A stretch of 64,000 nt of DNA from Clostridium scatologenes (GTDB taxonomy: Bacteria > Bacillota > Clostridia > Clostridiales > Clostridiaceae), in contig NZ_CP009933.1 of assembly GCF_000968375.1 (NCBI RefSeq), positions 806,001 through 870,000 on the forward strand, written 5' to 3'. Made by a program: the position numbers and the translations under genes. Below are positions 35,423 through 45,046 of this stretch, piece by piece. The stretch's first letter is position 1. Each line of letters starts with the position of its first letter. The notes beneath the pieces were generated by a model. The model searched no databases and was not told the DNA's origin. It saw nothing but the letters and a program-made list of their open reading frames with translations.

Positions 35423-37087
35423 ATGAAAATCGATGGTTTTAAAATATTGAAGCTTGTATCATTATGGAAGAAAAACTCAAATTATAGTATTCCTAAAAAT
35501 TATGAAAAAAAGCTTGCAGAAAATGTTCTAATTTCTAATAATACAAGAGCAACAATTGTATGTGTTGTTTTTACATTCTTAACTTTATTTCAGCTTATAT
35601 TATTATATCGACCAAAACATCATCATTCTCATAACCTTTTTTTAGCCTATAGAAATCTTGCTTTAATAAATATACTTATAGTAATTACATGTCTTGTATA
35701 TTTAATTATAATTAATTCGGTAAGTCTGAAAGAACAAATTAGAAAGATAAAGTTTTATAAATTTTTTCTTGTAATTTTTATATTTACTATTCAACTTTTA
35801 AATACACTTACTTCAGTAAATGCTCAACTATATAACGGAGATATTACAGCCTTTATTGCAATCATGCTTATATTCTCCATCGTTTCAATAGTAGAACCCT
35901 ATAAAAGTATATTGATTTCTTTTACTAATTTTGCTTTGTTGATTATTGGATTATACCTTTTTAATGTCCACCATTCCAAATTGCATCCTCAAACTTTTAA
36001 TGCATTTTTGGTAATGATATTTGCCATCTTATTATCTATAATGAATTATTATAACTTTGCAAAAAGTTTTATTCAAAAAAGTGAAATCTTAAATAAAGCA
36101 GAGGAACTTGAAATTTATAAAAATCACTTAGAAGAGCTTATTGAAGAAAGAACAGCAGATTTAGTACAAGCTAATGCAAATCTTTTAGAAGAAACACATA
36201 TTCGTCATAAGGCAGAACTTGAAGCTATACAATCAAATATAAAATATGAGGAAAAGGAACGTCTATTAAATAAAGCTGTGGAATATGAAAAAATACGTAC
36301 AGAATTTTTTGCAAATATTTCTCATGAACTAAGGACACCTTTAAATGTAATTTTTTGTGCTGAGCAAATGCTAGATATTATTTTTAAAGGCATTGGTCTT
36401 GATAACGATGACCAATTTAAAACCGATAAATATTTACACACTATAAAACAAAATTCTTATAGATTACTTAGATTGATCAATAACTTAATTGATATAACAA
36501 AAATGGATGCTGGATATTTTGAAGTTACTTTATCTAATAATGACATTGTAAAAATCACTGAAGATATTACACTTTCTGTTGTTGAATATGCTGAAAATAA
36601 AAATATAAGGGTAATTTTTGATACTGAAATAGAAGAAAAAATTATTGCTTGTGATCCTGATAAAATTGAAAGAATAATGCTTAATTTACTTTCCAATGCA
36701 GTTAAGTTTACCCCTAAAAATGGATATATATATGTAAACATTTATAATATGACTGATAAAGTAATAATTTCTGTTAAAGATACAGGGATTGGAATAGATA
36801 AGAGTATGCAAAAGCTTATTTTTGATAGATTTGTTCAAGTGGATAAATCTATTTCAAGAAGAACTGAAGGCAGCGGTATAGGATTATCCCTGGTAAAGTC
36901 ACTTGTTGAAATGCACAATGGACAAATATCTGTTGTAAGTGAGCTGGGTGAGGGTAGTGAATTTATAATAGAACTTCCAAAGGTACAAGCCAAAACTGAT
37001 AATATAAAAATAGAAGAATCTAATGTCTGCAAGAAGAACAAAAATATTGAAAAGATAAATTTAGAATTTTCAGATATATATTTTTAA
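35423..37087 (+). CDS. Orphan membrane sensor histidine kinase
   Basis: 554 residues. Six hydrophobic segments lie in ~50-215, forming an integral-membrane sensor with little extracytoplasmic sequence. A coiled linker follows at ~222-295. The HisKA phosphoacceptor is His301 (FFANISHELRTPLN). HATPase boxes are MLNLLSNAVKF, KDTGIGI and GSGIGLSLV. There is no response regulator in the neighbourhood. In clostridia, orphan kinases of this build phosphorylate Spo0A directly (known for some relatives), which makes a sporulation or solvent-shift input plausible but unproven. The ATG has AAGGTGG upstream. Confidence 0.88.
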   Translation: MKIDGFKILKLVSLWKKNSNYSIPKNYEKKLAENVLISNNTRATIVCVVFTFLTLFQLILLYRPKHHHSHNLFLAYRNLALINILIVITCLVYLIIINSVSLKEQIRKIKFYKFFLVIFIFTIQLLNTLTSVNAQLYNGDITAFIAIMLIFSIVSIVEPYKSILISFTNFALLIIGLYLFNVHHSKLHPQTFNAFLVMIFAILLSIMNYYNFAKSFIQKSEILNKAEELEIYKNHLEELIEERTADLVQANANLLEETHIRHKAELEAIQSNIKYEEKERLLNKAVEYEKIRTEFFANISHELRTPLNVIFCAEQMLDIIFKGIGLDNDDQFKTDKYLHTIKQNSYRLLRLINNLIDITKMDAGYFEVTLSNNDIVKITEDITLSVVEYAENKNIRVIFDTEIEEKIIACDPDKIERIMLNLLSNAVKFTPKNGYIYVNIYNMTDKVIISVKDTGIGIDKSMQKLIFDRFVQVDKSISRRTEGSGIGLSLVKSLVEMHNGQISVVSELGEGSEFIIELPKVQAKTDNIKIEESNVCKKNKNIEKINLEFSDIYF

Positions 37088-37426
37088 CCTGCATTAAAGG
37101 GCATGAGCAGTATAAACCAAATTAGAAAGTCCAAAATGGACATAGATGTTAATACCCGATATTAGAAGAATACTTTATTAGTATCAGGCATCCTACTTGA
37201 GATTAAGATTGTTGATTGTTATCTGTGTACCGTTAAAAGCAAAAAAAGGATTGTGAAAAACGAGGATATTCTATAAGGGAACATCTTATCAACTTCTCCT
37301 TATCTAAATTTAATTAACACTCTTTTATAAGACTAACTTATAAAAGTAAAAATTAGTGCATATTATCTTATAAATCTTGCTTAACGTATACAAAAATTAT
37401 AACATATTTTTTATCATAGCATTACC
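37088..37426. other. Gene-free stretch after the histidine kinase
   Basis: 339 bases with stops in all frames. No convincing terminator, promoter or repeat. A short imperfect hairpin GATATTA/TAGTATC near 37158-37185 is the only structure noticed. Confidence 0.35.
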
Positions 37427-38217
37427 TTATAAATATTTCTGAAGTAATGACAAAAGAACATCTTGTAATATTCCCTCATAACCATCAAGTATCCAGAGTT
37501 TTGAATTCAGACCAACATACTCATATTCTTCATTTTCATATTTTTTAATTATCTCATTTCCCAGGTAATTTAGTTCATTTTTTGCATAAGGAACAACCTG
37601 AAACTCAGTAATGCCAGTTTCATGCATTTTAAAGTCTGGTATAGGCCATGGATTTAGATAAGGATAAGGAGTTTTTGGAGTAATACGTAACACCTTCACA
37701 TAGTTTTCAAGGTTATTAATATAATCTCAGTTAGTACCATAATCTAACCAATAAGGTGTATTATTAGTCCAGATATTATGGTTATTGATTTGATCACCTA
37801 AGCTGGCAACGATAGAGTGATAACAACCAGTATTGTCGTTGCATACCTAATAGTATCACTGTAATCTTTTGATAGTTTGTTTTCTATAAATCCAAGGTAA
37901 CTTCTGTAACTAAAGTTATATGCCGGTGGAGGGGTCTTTCCAATTAATACAATAGCCTCGTCTGCATGCAGCTTATAATTTAATCCAGGTGCTGCGTACT
38001 CTATGTTAGCTGGATAATTATTAGGATTGTGAGAATTGTATCCTTTTGGAGGTTTTTGAGCAGGAGATGGATTTTGGTTTGGTTCAGCTGGAAGAATATA
38101 GGCTGCATAAGGAGCACCTGCATTGTTCGCAAAGGCAGTGTCAATTTTACCTCCACTTACTAGCTTCATCATTTACATAATTAGAGAATTGTTTCGAGAA
38201 GTTCCGGTTATATATTG
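37427..38217 (-). pseudogene. Decayed gene for a Pro-rich protein of unknown family
   Basis: Three minus-strand pieces line up as one protein. 38172-37840 encodes ...AAYILPAEPNQNPSPAQKP... and YKLHADEAIVLIGKTPPPAY. A frameshift near 37838 leads to DNTGCYHSIVASLGDQINN. A TGA near 37727 interrupts DYGTN/DYINNLENYVKV, and the rest runs to 37427 (RITPKTPYPYLNPWP). A further frame change near the 5' end hides the start. It has no recognised family. It lies downstream of the NapH-like cluster on the same strand and shares its decay. Confidence 0.6.
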
Positions 38218-38224
38218 GTGTTAA

Positions 38225-38752
38225 CTAACTATTCTCTAAATAGGCTTTATTTAAAATTACATAACTAAAAGCAATTAGAATAATTATTATTAAAGATGAA
38301 TAAGATCCCATCCTAAAGTTAGGTACTCCTAAGCTCATAACAAACATGAAGATAATAGCGAGTATAGTAACATATGCACAAAATCTACCGAACACTAATG
38401 ATGATTCATAAACTTCATCCTTGTTACGTTTTTTTAGCCATATGAGATAGGTAAATAAATTAGTCATCCAATTTATAAATGTAAAATATGAGTAAGCGGA
38501 AACTAAATAATTAAAAAGCTTTTGGGATAATAAAAATGACAGGGTTACTAACACAAGAGAAACTGCACCAACTAAAATCCAGCTATTACGATAGAACCCT
38601 TTTTTAGATGTTTTGGCAAAAAGAGATGGAGCTTTTTTGATTCTGCTAATGATGTATGAGTAAGTCGATTTACATTTATACTTGTCATAGATCCAAGGAC
38701 TTGAAGCATTATCAATCCTCCTAAATTTTATATCGACTGCATTTTTTAACAA
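38225..38752 (-). CDS. Hypothetical membrane protein, possibly 5'-damaged
   Basis: 175 residues with a TTG start that overlaps the preceding gene by 32 bases. About four hydrophobic segments follow residue ~50. A good TAGGAGG site near 38720 points to an ATG in a different frame that yields only ~45 residues. The original start may therefore have been lost by a one-base indel. No family recognised. It belongs to the membrane Fe-S cluster to its right. Confidence 0.45.
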   Translation of the reverse strand: MLKNAVDIKFRRIDNASSPWIYDKYKCKSTYSYIISRIKKAPSLFAKTSKKGFYRNSWILVGAVSLVLVTLSFLLSQKLFNYLVSAYSYFTFINWMTNLFTYLIWLKKRNKDEVYESSLVFGRFCAYVTILAIIFMFVMSLGVPNFRMGSYSSLIIIILIAFSYVILNKAYLENS

Positions 38753-39323
38753 TCCATCCTAAAAGACCAAAGGGACAGAATAGGTGGCACCAAGGTCTGT
38801 AAATAAAAAGGCTGCTTACTAATAGTAGAAATATGAAAACAATACTTATTGATGTTAGTGCAGCTGGTTTAAATATAGTAAAAGGATTAATTGCTTCAAC
38901 AATGTCGAAGGACCATACAAAAGCAATAAAAGTAAATAGAATGAAAAATACAATTCGAATTGTGTTAGAAATATAAAATGGAATTTTGTATTGTTTAAAT
39001 ATCCCTTCTTTGTCTTTAGAGTCTCTATTTAAGCGAAAAATAAAATCTTTGAGAGTACCAAACTGGCATGCCCATCCGCAAATAAATTTGTTTGCAGCAA
39101 GAACGATTCCTAAAAAAACTAAAAGTGCAATGATTCTAGGTGGAAATAGAATTTCTTCTGCTTTAAAATTTAAAGCCTTTTGTATCTTTGAACTTGCATC
39201 TTTTTCACTAATACCAAGTTCTTTCAATGTTTTTTCTTTACTACTGCTGTCCTTTATTTTTAAAGCATTTTGAATTAGTTCTTCTTGCTGATTGTTTTTG
39301 TTAGCGATAGTAGCTATTGTCAT
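38721..39323 (-). CDS. NapH/NosR-like membrane 4Fe-4S protein, C-terminally shortened
   Basis: 200 residues. An N-terminal coiled region of ~45 residues (KEKTLKELGISEKDASSKI) precedes membrane segments carrying the two signature cysteine motifs of the family: CGWACQFGTLKDF and CHLFCPFGLLGW. Relatives usually continue with ferredoxin clusters, but here the protein ends soon after the second motif (KKCSRYKI). It is either a short family form or truncated. Such proteins carry electrons across the membrane to periplasmic reductases. Confidence 0.65.
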   Translation of the reverse strand: MTIATIANKNNQQEELIQNALKIKDSSSKEKTLKELGISEKDASSKIQKALNFKAEEILFPPRIIALLVFLGIVLAANKFICGWACQFGTLKDFIFRLNRDSKDKEGIFKQYKIPFYISNTIRIVFFILFTFIAFVWSFDIVEAINPFTIFKPAALTSISIVFIFLLLVSSLFIYRPWCHLFCPFGLLGWIVKKCSRYKI

Positions 39324-39341
39324 ATTTTCACTTACTATAAT

Positions 39342-39467
39342 TTATTTTGGGACATACAGCTTTTCTGTATGTCCTCCAAAATTCTGTGAAACAAAGAAGG
39401 AAAGGGCAGGAATTATTGTAATGGTACTAAAAAATGATAGAATGACGCTTAATTTTAAATTTTTCAT
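39342..39467 (-). CDS. Small exported or membrane-anchored protein (41 aa)
   Basis: ATG at 39467 with AAAAGGA 11 bases upstream. It encodes MKNLKLSVILSFFSTITIIP and then ALSFFVSQNFGG...LYVPK, a single hydrophobic segment like a signal peptide or anchor. It sits between the two NapH-like genes on the same strand. Its 3' end contains a perfect 10-base-stem hairpin GGACATACAG-CTTTT-CTGTATGTCC (39350-39374). Either a real small subunit or the leftover N-terminus of an exported protein. No family recognised. Confidence 0.5.
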   Translation of the reverse strand: MKNLKLSVILSFFSTITIIPALSFFVSQNFGGHTEKLYVPK

Positions 39468-39492
39468 AGCACATAGTTCCTTTTAAAATATT

Positions 39493-40842
39493 TTATTTTA
39501 AGCTTTCCCTAGCTGTTTTAAATTCAAAACCTGGTACAAAGTTCTTAACATCTCTTAATTTAGTATCTTTTGGTACCGTATTAGGTATATTTAACTTTTT
39601 ATATAATTCACCTATATCTATTTTTAAAGCTGTGGCAGTATCTTGAATGGTCATAGAACCTTTAATTTCCTCTGAATTAAGAGGTGAGGAAGAAGTAACT
39701 GGTACTGGAGTTGTTTTAGTTACATTAGTTGTTTTTAAATTTTCTTTTGCATTCTCGAATTCAAAACCTGATATAAAATTTTTAATATCTTTTAATTTAG
39801 TATCTTTTGGCACGGTAGTAGGTATATTTAACTTTCTATATAATTCACCTATATCCATTTTTAAAGCAGTAGCAGCTTCTTTAATGGTCATATAACCCTT
39901 GATTTCTTCTGGAGTAAGAGTTGTAGAAGAAGTTATAGGTGCTGGAGTGGTCTCGTATACATTGGATATCTTAGCAATTGCAATGCCTCCAAAGAATATT
40001 GAAATTACAATAATTATAACTGCTAAAGGTGCAATTCCTTTACCTAAGAATTTAAATTTAAGTGTATCCTTCACTGGACAAGATAATATACAGCTTTGGC
40101 AATTTAGGCATTCAGCGGATTTAATTGTTTTCATTTCAGAAATCTTAATGTTAGCAGGACAATTTTTATTACATAATCCACAATTTACACAGGTATTTTC
40201 ATCTCTAGTAATTTTTCCAGGACTTACTTTTGATAATATTCCATAAAAGGCACCCATAGGACAAAGGTATTTACAGAAAAATCTATCATATAATATTGAA
40301 CCAATAATAGTAACTAGCAATAATATTGAACCGATTGGAAATTCTTCAATAAGGGAAGGTATGCCCTCACCTGCATGTCCATAAGCAGCCCATGGATCAT
40401 AAGGAGACATCCATAATCCTGCAGTTTTCCATCCATAGTATATTGTTACAAAGAGAACAACATATTTTAGGTATCTTAGAGGATTGTCTATTTTTTTAGG
40501 TAATTCAAATCTTTTCTTAAAAAGCTTTTTGCCGAGTTTACCAAAAAGCTCTTGAATAGTTCCCAATGGACAAATCAGACCACAGAAGCTTCTTCTAAAG
40601 GTGAGTGAAAGTATTAATGTTAGTCCAAGTAGGATGAAGGTACCAGAAAAAATTTTTTTAATAAAGGTACCGCTAAAGAGCAAACTATACAAGGATTCTA
40701 ATGCACCATAGGGACATAATGCATGGATTGAGGCGTAGTCCTTACCACCAATAGTAGTATGTAAGTAGGATTGTATAGTAACAAAAATAAGAACAGCAGC
40801 TAATATAACATAACGGAGGCCTTTAACTAAATTGTTTTTCAT
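39493..40842 (-). CDS. NapH-like membrane 4Fe-4S protein with two C-terminal 73-residue tandem repeats
   Basis: 449 residues. Several membrane segments (~1-200) carry CGLICPLGTIQELFG and CKYLCPMGAFYG motifs. Two ferredoxin motifs follow (CVNCGLCNKNCP, CLNCQSCILSCP), then another membrane segment at ~275-293. The C-terminal ~150 residues, predicted outside, are two copies of a 73-residue module (298-370 and 377-449), each containing EEIKG, MTI, TALK, DIGELY, KLNIP and TVPKDTKL. The function is likely transmembrane electron transfer to an external flavoprotein (inference). The ATG overlaps the stop of the 42-residue gene before it. Confidence 0.8.
   Translation of the reverse strand: MKNNLVKGLRYVILAAVLIFVTIQSYLHTTIGGKDYASIHALCPYGALESLYSLLFSGTFIKKIFSGTFILLGLTLILSLTFRRSFCGLICPLGTIQELFGKLGKKLFKKRFELPKKIDNPLRYLKYVVLFVTIYYGWKTAGLWMSPYDPWAAYGHAGEGIPSLIEEFPIGSILLLVTIIGSILYDRFFCKYLCPMGAFYGILSKVSPGKITRDENTCVNCGLCNKNCPANIKISEMKTIKSAECLNCQSCILSCPVKDTLKFKFLGKGIAPLAVIIIVISIFFGGIAIAKISNVYETTPAPITSSTTLTPEEIKGYMTIKEAATALKMDIGELYRKLNIPTTVPKDTKLKDIKNFISGFEFENAKENLKTTNVTKTTPVPVTSSSPLNSEEIKGSMTIQDTATALKIDIGELYKKLNIPNTVPKDTKLRDVKNFVPGFEFKTARESLK
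39496..39951 (-). repeat. Tandem coding repeat (2 x 219 bp) inside the NapH-like gene
   Basis: The units 39733-39951 and 39496-39714 encode 73-residue modules separated by a 6-residue linker (TTNVTK). The proteins are about 70% identical by eye. The module resembles a small helical domain and is absent from ordinary NapH proteins. Confidence 0.85.
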
Positions 40843-40967
40843 AATTTCACTCCTTTTGTTAAATTTTCACGAGTTTGAGTATCAGTATTTTCATCCTTAA
40901 TATTGAATAATTCTGTAGTATTTATTTTGGATTCCTTTGCATTTTTATAATTCGAACCATACTGCAT
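40839..40967 (-). CDS. Small hydrophilic protein (42 aa) leading the NapH-like operon
   Basis: ATG at 40967 with AGGAGG 8 bases upstream. It encodes MQYGSNYKNAKESKINTTEL and a further 22 residues ending TKGVKL. Its TGA overlaps the ATG of the NapH-like gene (ATGA), so the two are translationally coupled. No hydrophobic segment and no family recognised. The strong ribosome site and coupling are the evidence that it is real. Confidence 0.6.
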   Translation of the reverse strand: MQYGSNYKNAKESKINTTELFNIKDENTDTQTRENLTKGVKL

Positions 40968-41203
40968 ATTAACTTCCTCCTCGTTTACAATTTTATTATA
41001 GCAACACTGTTATTTAAATTTGTGAAATAATTGTGGACTTTATATAAGATATTTTTTATTTAAAGAATTTTACAGACATTAAAATCAATTAAATAAGTTA
41101 TACTAAAGTTATTATTTTAAGAAAAATAATATTGATAAGATAAGAAAGAAATTATAGGTATATGATATGTAATTAAAGGATATTAAACCATGGAGGGGAT
41201 AAA

Positions 41204-41959
41204 ATGAGTTTTAAGATTATTGCAGACTATCATACTCATACTAATATTGCTAAAGGACATATTCCTTTATTTAATATTATTTGGGGAGAACATGCAAAAG
41301 GAAGTATTGAATCAAATGTTAAAGCTGGAATAAAAAGAGGGCTAAAAGAGATTGCCATAACAGACCATGGTTATAAACATATTGCTTTTGGTATGAAAGT
41401 AAATCAATATGAAAAATTACGTAAATTAATTGATGATTTTAATAAGAGTTCATCATTGAAGAAAAATGGGTTTAAGATTCTTCTTGGCGTGGAATGTAAT
41501 ATTGTCACTAAAGAGGGAGATATAGATATTAAAGATGAAGTAATTGATTACCTAGACATAATTTGTGCAGGTTATCATCCTGGAGCATTACAAAATCCAC
41601 TTCTATTAACGAACTATACAGAAGCTGCAATTAATGCTATTGAAAAATATGAAATTTCAATATTAAATCATCCTTTAGAACATGTTAATCCAGATATTTT
41701 CGAAATTGGAAAGGTTGCTACTCTAAAAAACACTGCTTTGGAAATTAATAGAAGCCATAGAAATATGGATATTGAAACAATAAAAAAATTAAAGAATATG
41801 GGAGTTAAATTTTCCTTGGGAAGTGATGCACATAAATCCCAGGATGTGGGGAATTTTGGTGAAGCTTATAATATTGCAATTAAGGCAGGACTTACAGATG
41901 ATGATATTGTTAATGCGGATGGAAGTGCACATATATCAATGAAATTATTAAGAAATTAG
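41204..41959 (+). CDS. PHP-domain phosphoesterase (YcdX/histidinol-phosphatase-like)
   Basis: 251 residues. Metal-binding motifs of PHP enzymes are present: DYHTHTNI near the N-terminus, AITDHGYKH, GVECNI, HPLEHVNPD, and SDAHKSQDVGNFGEA at the C-terminus. These proteins hydrolyse phosphate esters using a trinuclear metal site. The substrate is unknown. Good AGGGG ribosome site (TGGAGGGG). Confidence 0.85.
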   Translation: MSFKIIADYHTHTNIAKGHIPLFNIIWGEHAKGSIESNVKAGIKRGLKEIAITDHGYKHIAFGMKVNQYEKLRKLIDDFNKSSSLKKNGFKILLGVECNIVTKEGDIDIKDEVIDYLDIICAGYHPGALQNPLLLTNYTEAAINAIEKYEISILNHPLEHVNPDIFEIGKVATLKNTALEINRSHRNMDIETIKKLKNMGVKFSLGSDAHKSQDVGNFGEAYNIAIKAGLTDDDIVNADGSAHISMKLLRN

Positions 41960-42095
41960 ATTTAGTAGAGATAACGATCATAGCAATATTTAAGGCATCA
42001 GAGAGAGGGGTTCCAAAAATGTTTAATAGAAATGGTTAATGGATATACTACAATTGTTAAAAGAAGGCTAAAAAATAAGAAATTAGGTGATTTAA

Positions 42096-42608
42096 ATGAT
42101 ATACATATATAATTGCTATGGAGGAACCCATTCATCTATTTTAGCAGTGGCTTATCACTTAAAAATGTTGGATGAAAACCGAGAACCGACTAAAGATGAA
42201 ATATTGGGATTACCTAACTTTAATAAGTTAGTATATGGAAATCGTGGAGAACTTTTTTATTATGGATGTGATGAAGATAAAAACAAAGTTTATGTCATAG
42301 GCAGGGGACGTTCAAAGGTCTTAATTCCGGGATTATACAATTTAGCTACTATGCTTCATAAACAAAATCTATTAGATGAGAAAATTATATTTTCCAATGT
42401 GTCGCCAACTGTTCCATTGCCAATGACCTTTGGTGGATTATTTTCTAGGTGGCTAAAAATTGATTTTATAGGAGTGCCTTTGCTTGTAATGGGAGCAAAA
42501 CAAGCATACAAGAACATTATAAAACTTGTATATCACACAAAGAAGGCAGGAAAGAAGGCTGATTCAGAGGTTATTATTCTAGATAATAAGGAATTTGGGA
42601 AAAAATAA
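42096..42608 (+). CDS. DUF3189 family protein
   Basis: 170 residues. The opening MIYIYNCYGGTHSSILAVAY with a P-loop-like glycine turn and the later LPMTFGGLFSRWL segment fit the clostridial DUF3189 family. Function unknown. It lies on the same strand between the PHP phosphoesterase and the molybdenum hydroxylase genes, 92 bases before the latter, so co-transcription is possible. No membrane segments. Confidence 0.7.
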   Translation: MIYIYNCYGGTHSSILAVAYHLKMLDENREPTKDEILGLPNFNKLVYGNRGELFYYGCDEDKNKVYVIGRGRSKVLIPGLYNLATMLHKQNLLDEKIIFSNVSPTVPLPMTFGGLFSRWLKIDFIGVPLLVMGAKQAYKNIIKLVYHTKKAGKKADSEVIILDNKEFGKK

Positions 42609-42700
42609 ATTTTAGCTATTATTAAAGTTATATTTTTTTATGCATAATCAGTTGATACACAATTTAACTAATAAGATATATTTTTAGGAGGTAAAAGTAC

Positions 42701-45046
42701 TTGAGTAATATAAATGGAATTGGAGTAAGTATACCAAGAAAAGAAGCTTTTGATAAAGTTACTGGATCAGCAAGATATACAGATGATGTTTCCTTTCCAG
42801 GTATGTTATATGCTAAAGTTCTTGGAAGCCACTATGCACATGCAAAAATTAAATCCATAAATATAACTGAAGCAAAGAAGCTGCCAGGTGTTCAGGCTAT
42901 AATAACAGGAGATTTTTTTCCTACGCTTTGTGGAACTGTGCTGGAGGATAGACCACCCATAGCAAGGGATAAAGTTCGCTATTATGGTGAACCAGTTGCA
43001 GTAGTTGTTGCAAATAGTGAGCAACAAGCAATGAAAGCTTTAAAGCTAATAAATGTAGAATATATACATTTACCTGTTGTTAACTCAATAAATGATGCCT
43101 TAAAACCCAATGCAACTCTTGTGCATGAAAATTTAATGCAGTATAAACATGCAGTTCATGATGTATATCCTGAAGAAAATACTAACATTTCTGATCGAAT
43201 TCAAATAAGAAAAGGCGATATGCAAAAGGCCTGGGCAGAAAGTGAAGTTATAATAGAAGGAAATTTTTCACTTCCACAATCAGACCATCTTGCAATAGAG
43301 ACTAGAAATGCAAGAGCGCAAATTATGAGTGATGGAAGAGTAATAATTTATACTTCTTCACAAGGGCCTTATTCTGTGAAAAAACTCTTAAGTGAATATT
43401 ATAATATACCAGAAGGAAATATAATTGTTAAAGTTCCATTTGTAGGTGGAGGTTTTGGTGGAAAGGCAGCTATGCAGCTAGAAACTATAGCATATTTAGC
43501 ATCAAAAGCTGTTAATGGAAGATTAGTTAGAGTAGCCAATTCAAGAGAAGATGATATTGAAACTTCTCCCTGTAGAATTGGTGTTGAGGCAAATATAAAA
43601 ATAGGTGCAACAAAGGATGGAATTATTAAAGCTCTTGAAGCTAAATATATGGTTGATGGCGGAGCTTATGCAGACATTGGTCCGCGTATGGCTAAAGCAA
43701 TAGCAGCAGATTGTTCAGGGCCATACAACATTGAAAATGTGTGGTGTGATGCAATATGTGTTTATACTAACCATACTTATGTTACTTCTTATCGCGGCTT
43801 TGGTCATGCAGAATATACATTTTGTATGGAGAGAATGATGGATAAATTAGCAGCAAGCACTGGTATTGATGCTTTAGAATTAAGAATTAAAAATGCTATA
43901 AAGCCTGAACAATATACACCGACACAGGTTAAAACAACCATTAGCAATATTGGCAATTTATCAGGTTGTCTTACAAAATTAAAGGAATTAGTTAAATGGG
44001 ATGAAGGGCAAGTAATATATACAGAAGAAGGTATGATAAAGGCAAAGGGAATAGGATGTCTTTGGAAGACCTCTGATTCACCAGTTAACGCTGTTTCAGG
44101 TGCTTTTCTTACCTTTAATAGTGATGGAAGTATAAATATTAATTCCGGTACGGTTGAAATCGGTCCATCAACAAAAACTACTTTGGCTCAAATACTTGCC
44201 GAAAAATTAAAAATGGATGTAGGAAGAATTCATGTATTTATGGGAGTAGATACTCAAGTTTCACCAGAACATTGGAAAACCGTTGCAAGTATGTCAACCT
44301 ATATGGCAGGCAGAGCAGTGCTTAAAGCTGCAGATGATCTTATAAAGCAGCTTAAAAGTTCAGCTGCTGATATTATGAAATCTTACCCAGAAGATTTGGA
44401 TATTGCAGAAGAAAAGGTTTATTTAAAGCAGGATCCTACCATATATGTTTCGTTTAAGGATTTAGTTCGAGGTCATAAAGAACCTAATGGTCTTGCAGTT
44501 GAAGGACAAATACTTGGCCGCGGCAGTTTTATAATGAATCATATCACTGATTTAGATGAAGCAACAGGAAAAGGTAAACCAGGGCCAGCATGGACTGTAG
44601 GTGCTCAAGCAGTTGAGATAGAGTATGATCCTTTGAATTATTCATACAGACTTTTAAAGGCAATTACTGTTTTAGATGTAGGAAAAATAATTAATCCCAA
44701 AACCTCAAGAGGGTTGATAATGGGGGGAGTTAATATGGGATTTGGAATAGCTACAAGAGAAGCTTTTGAATATGACTATAATGGTAAAATGCAAAATACT
44801 ACGCTGCGTACTTATAAACCTATGAGATTTGGGGAAAATCCAGAATATGTAGTTGAGTTTATTGAAACACCTCAAATTGATGCACCTTTCGGAGCACGCG
44901 GACTTGCGGAACACGGTATAATAGCAATTCCAGTTGCTTTTGCAAATGCTATATCTCATGCAGCTAATTGTGAGTTTGATAGCTTACCTATTACACCAGA
45001 AGTAATTTGGAAGGCTAAGACTGGAGGAAAATATGATACCCTTTGA
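42701..45046 (+). CDS. Xanthine dehydrogenase family protein, molybdopterin-binding subunit
   Basis: 781 residues from TTG at 42701 behind AGGAGG. The N-terminal domain has the family opening (KVTGSARYTDDV). The Mo-cofactor domain has VGGGFGGKAAM, YRGFGHAEY and the C-terminal active-site region APFGARGLAEHG, whose Glu is the expected catalytic base. These enzymes hydroxylate purines or other N-heterocycles or oxidise aldehydes; the substrate is not decidable. The end overlaps the FAD-subunit gene by 14 bases. It is the first of three subunit genes. Confidence 0.92.
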   Translation: MSNINGIGVSIPRKEAFDKVTGSARYTDDVSFPGMLYAKVLGSHYAHAKIKSINITEAKKLPGVQAIITGDFFPTLCGTVLEDRPPIARDKVRYYGEPVAVVVANSEQQAMKALKLINVEYIHLPVVNSINDALKPNATLVHENLMQYKHAVHDVYPEENTNISDRIQIRKGDMQKAWAESEVIIEGNFSLPQSDHLAIETRNARAQIMSDGRVIIYTSSQGPYSVKKLLSEYYNIPEGNIIVKVPFVGGGFGGKAAMQLETIAYLASKAVNGRLVRVANSREDDIETSPCRIGVEANIKIGATKDGIIKALEAKYMVDGGAYADIGPRMAKAIAADCSGPYNIENVWCDAICVYTNHTYVTSYRGFGHAEYTFCMERMMDKLAASTGIDALELRIKNAIKPEQYTPTQVKTTISNIGNLSGCLTKLKELVKWDEGQVIYTEEGMIKAKGIGCLWKTSDSPVNAVSGAFLTFNSDGSININSGTVEIGPSTKTTLAQILAEKLKMDVGRIHVFMGVDTQVSPEHWKTVASMSTYMAGRAVLKAADDLIKQLKSSAADIMKSYPEDLDIAEEKVYLKQDPTIYVSFKDLVRGHKEPNGLAVEGQILGRGSFIMNHITDLDEATGKGKPGPAWTVGAQAVEIEYDPLNYSYRLLKAITVLDVGKIINPKTSRGLIMGGVNMGFGIATREAFEYDYNGKMQNTTLRTYKPMRFGENPEYVVEFIETPQIDAPFGARGLAEHGIIAIPVAFANAISHAANCEFDSLPITPEVIWKAKTGGKYDTL

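Noticed and set aside
37798..38172. Stand-alone 124-residue protein
   Set aside because: Its end is a frameshift artefact; continuing in another frame restores the same protein, so it was called a pseudogene.
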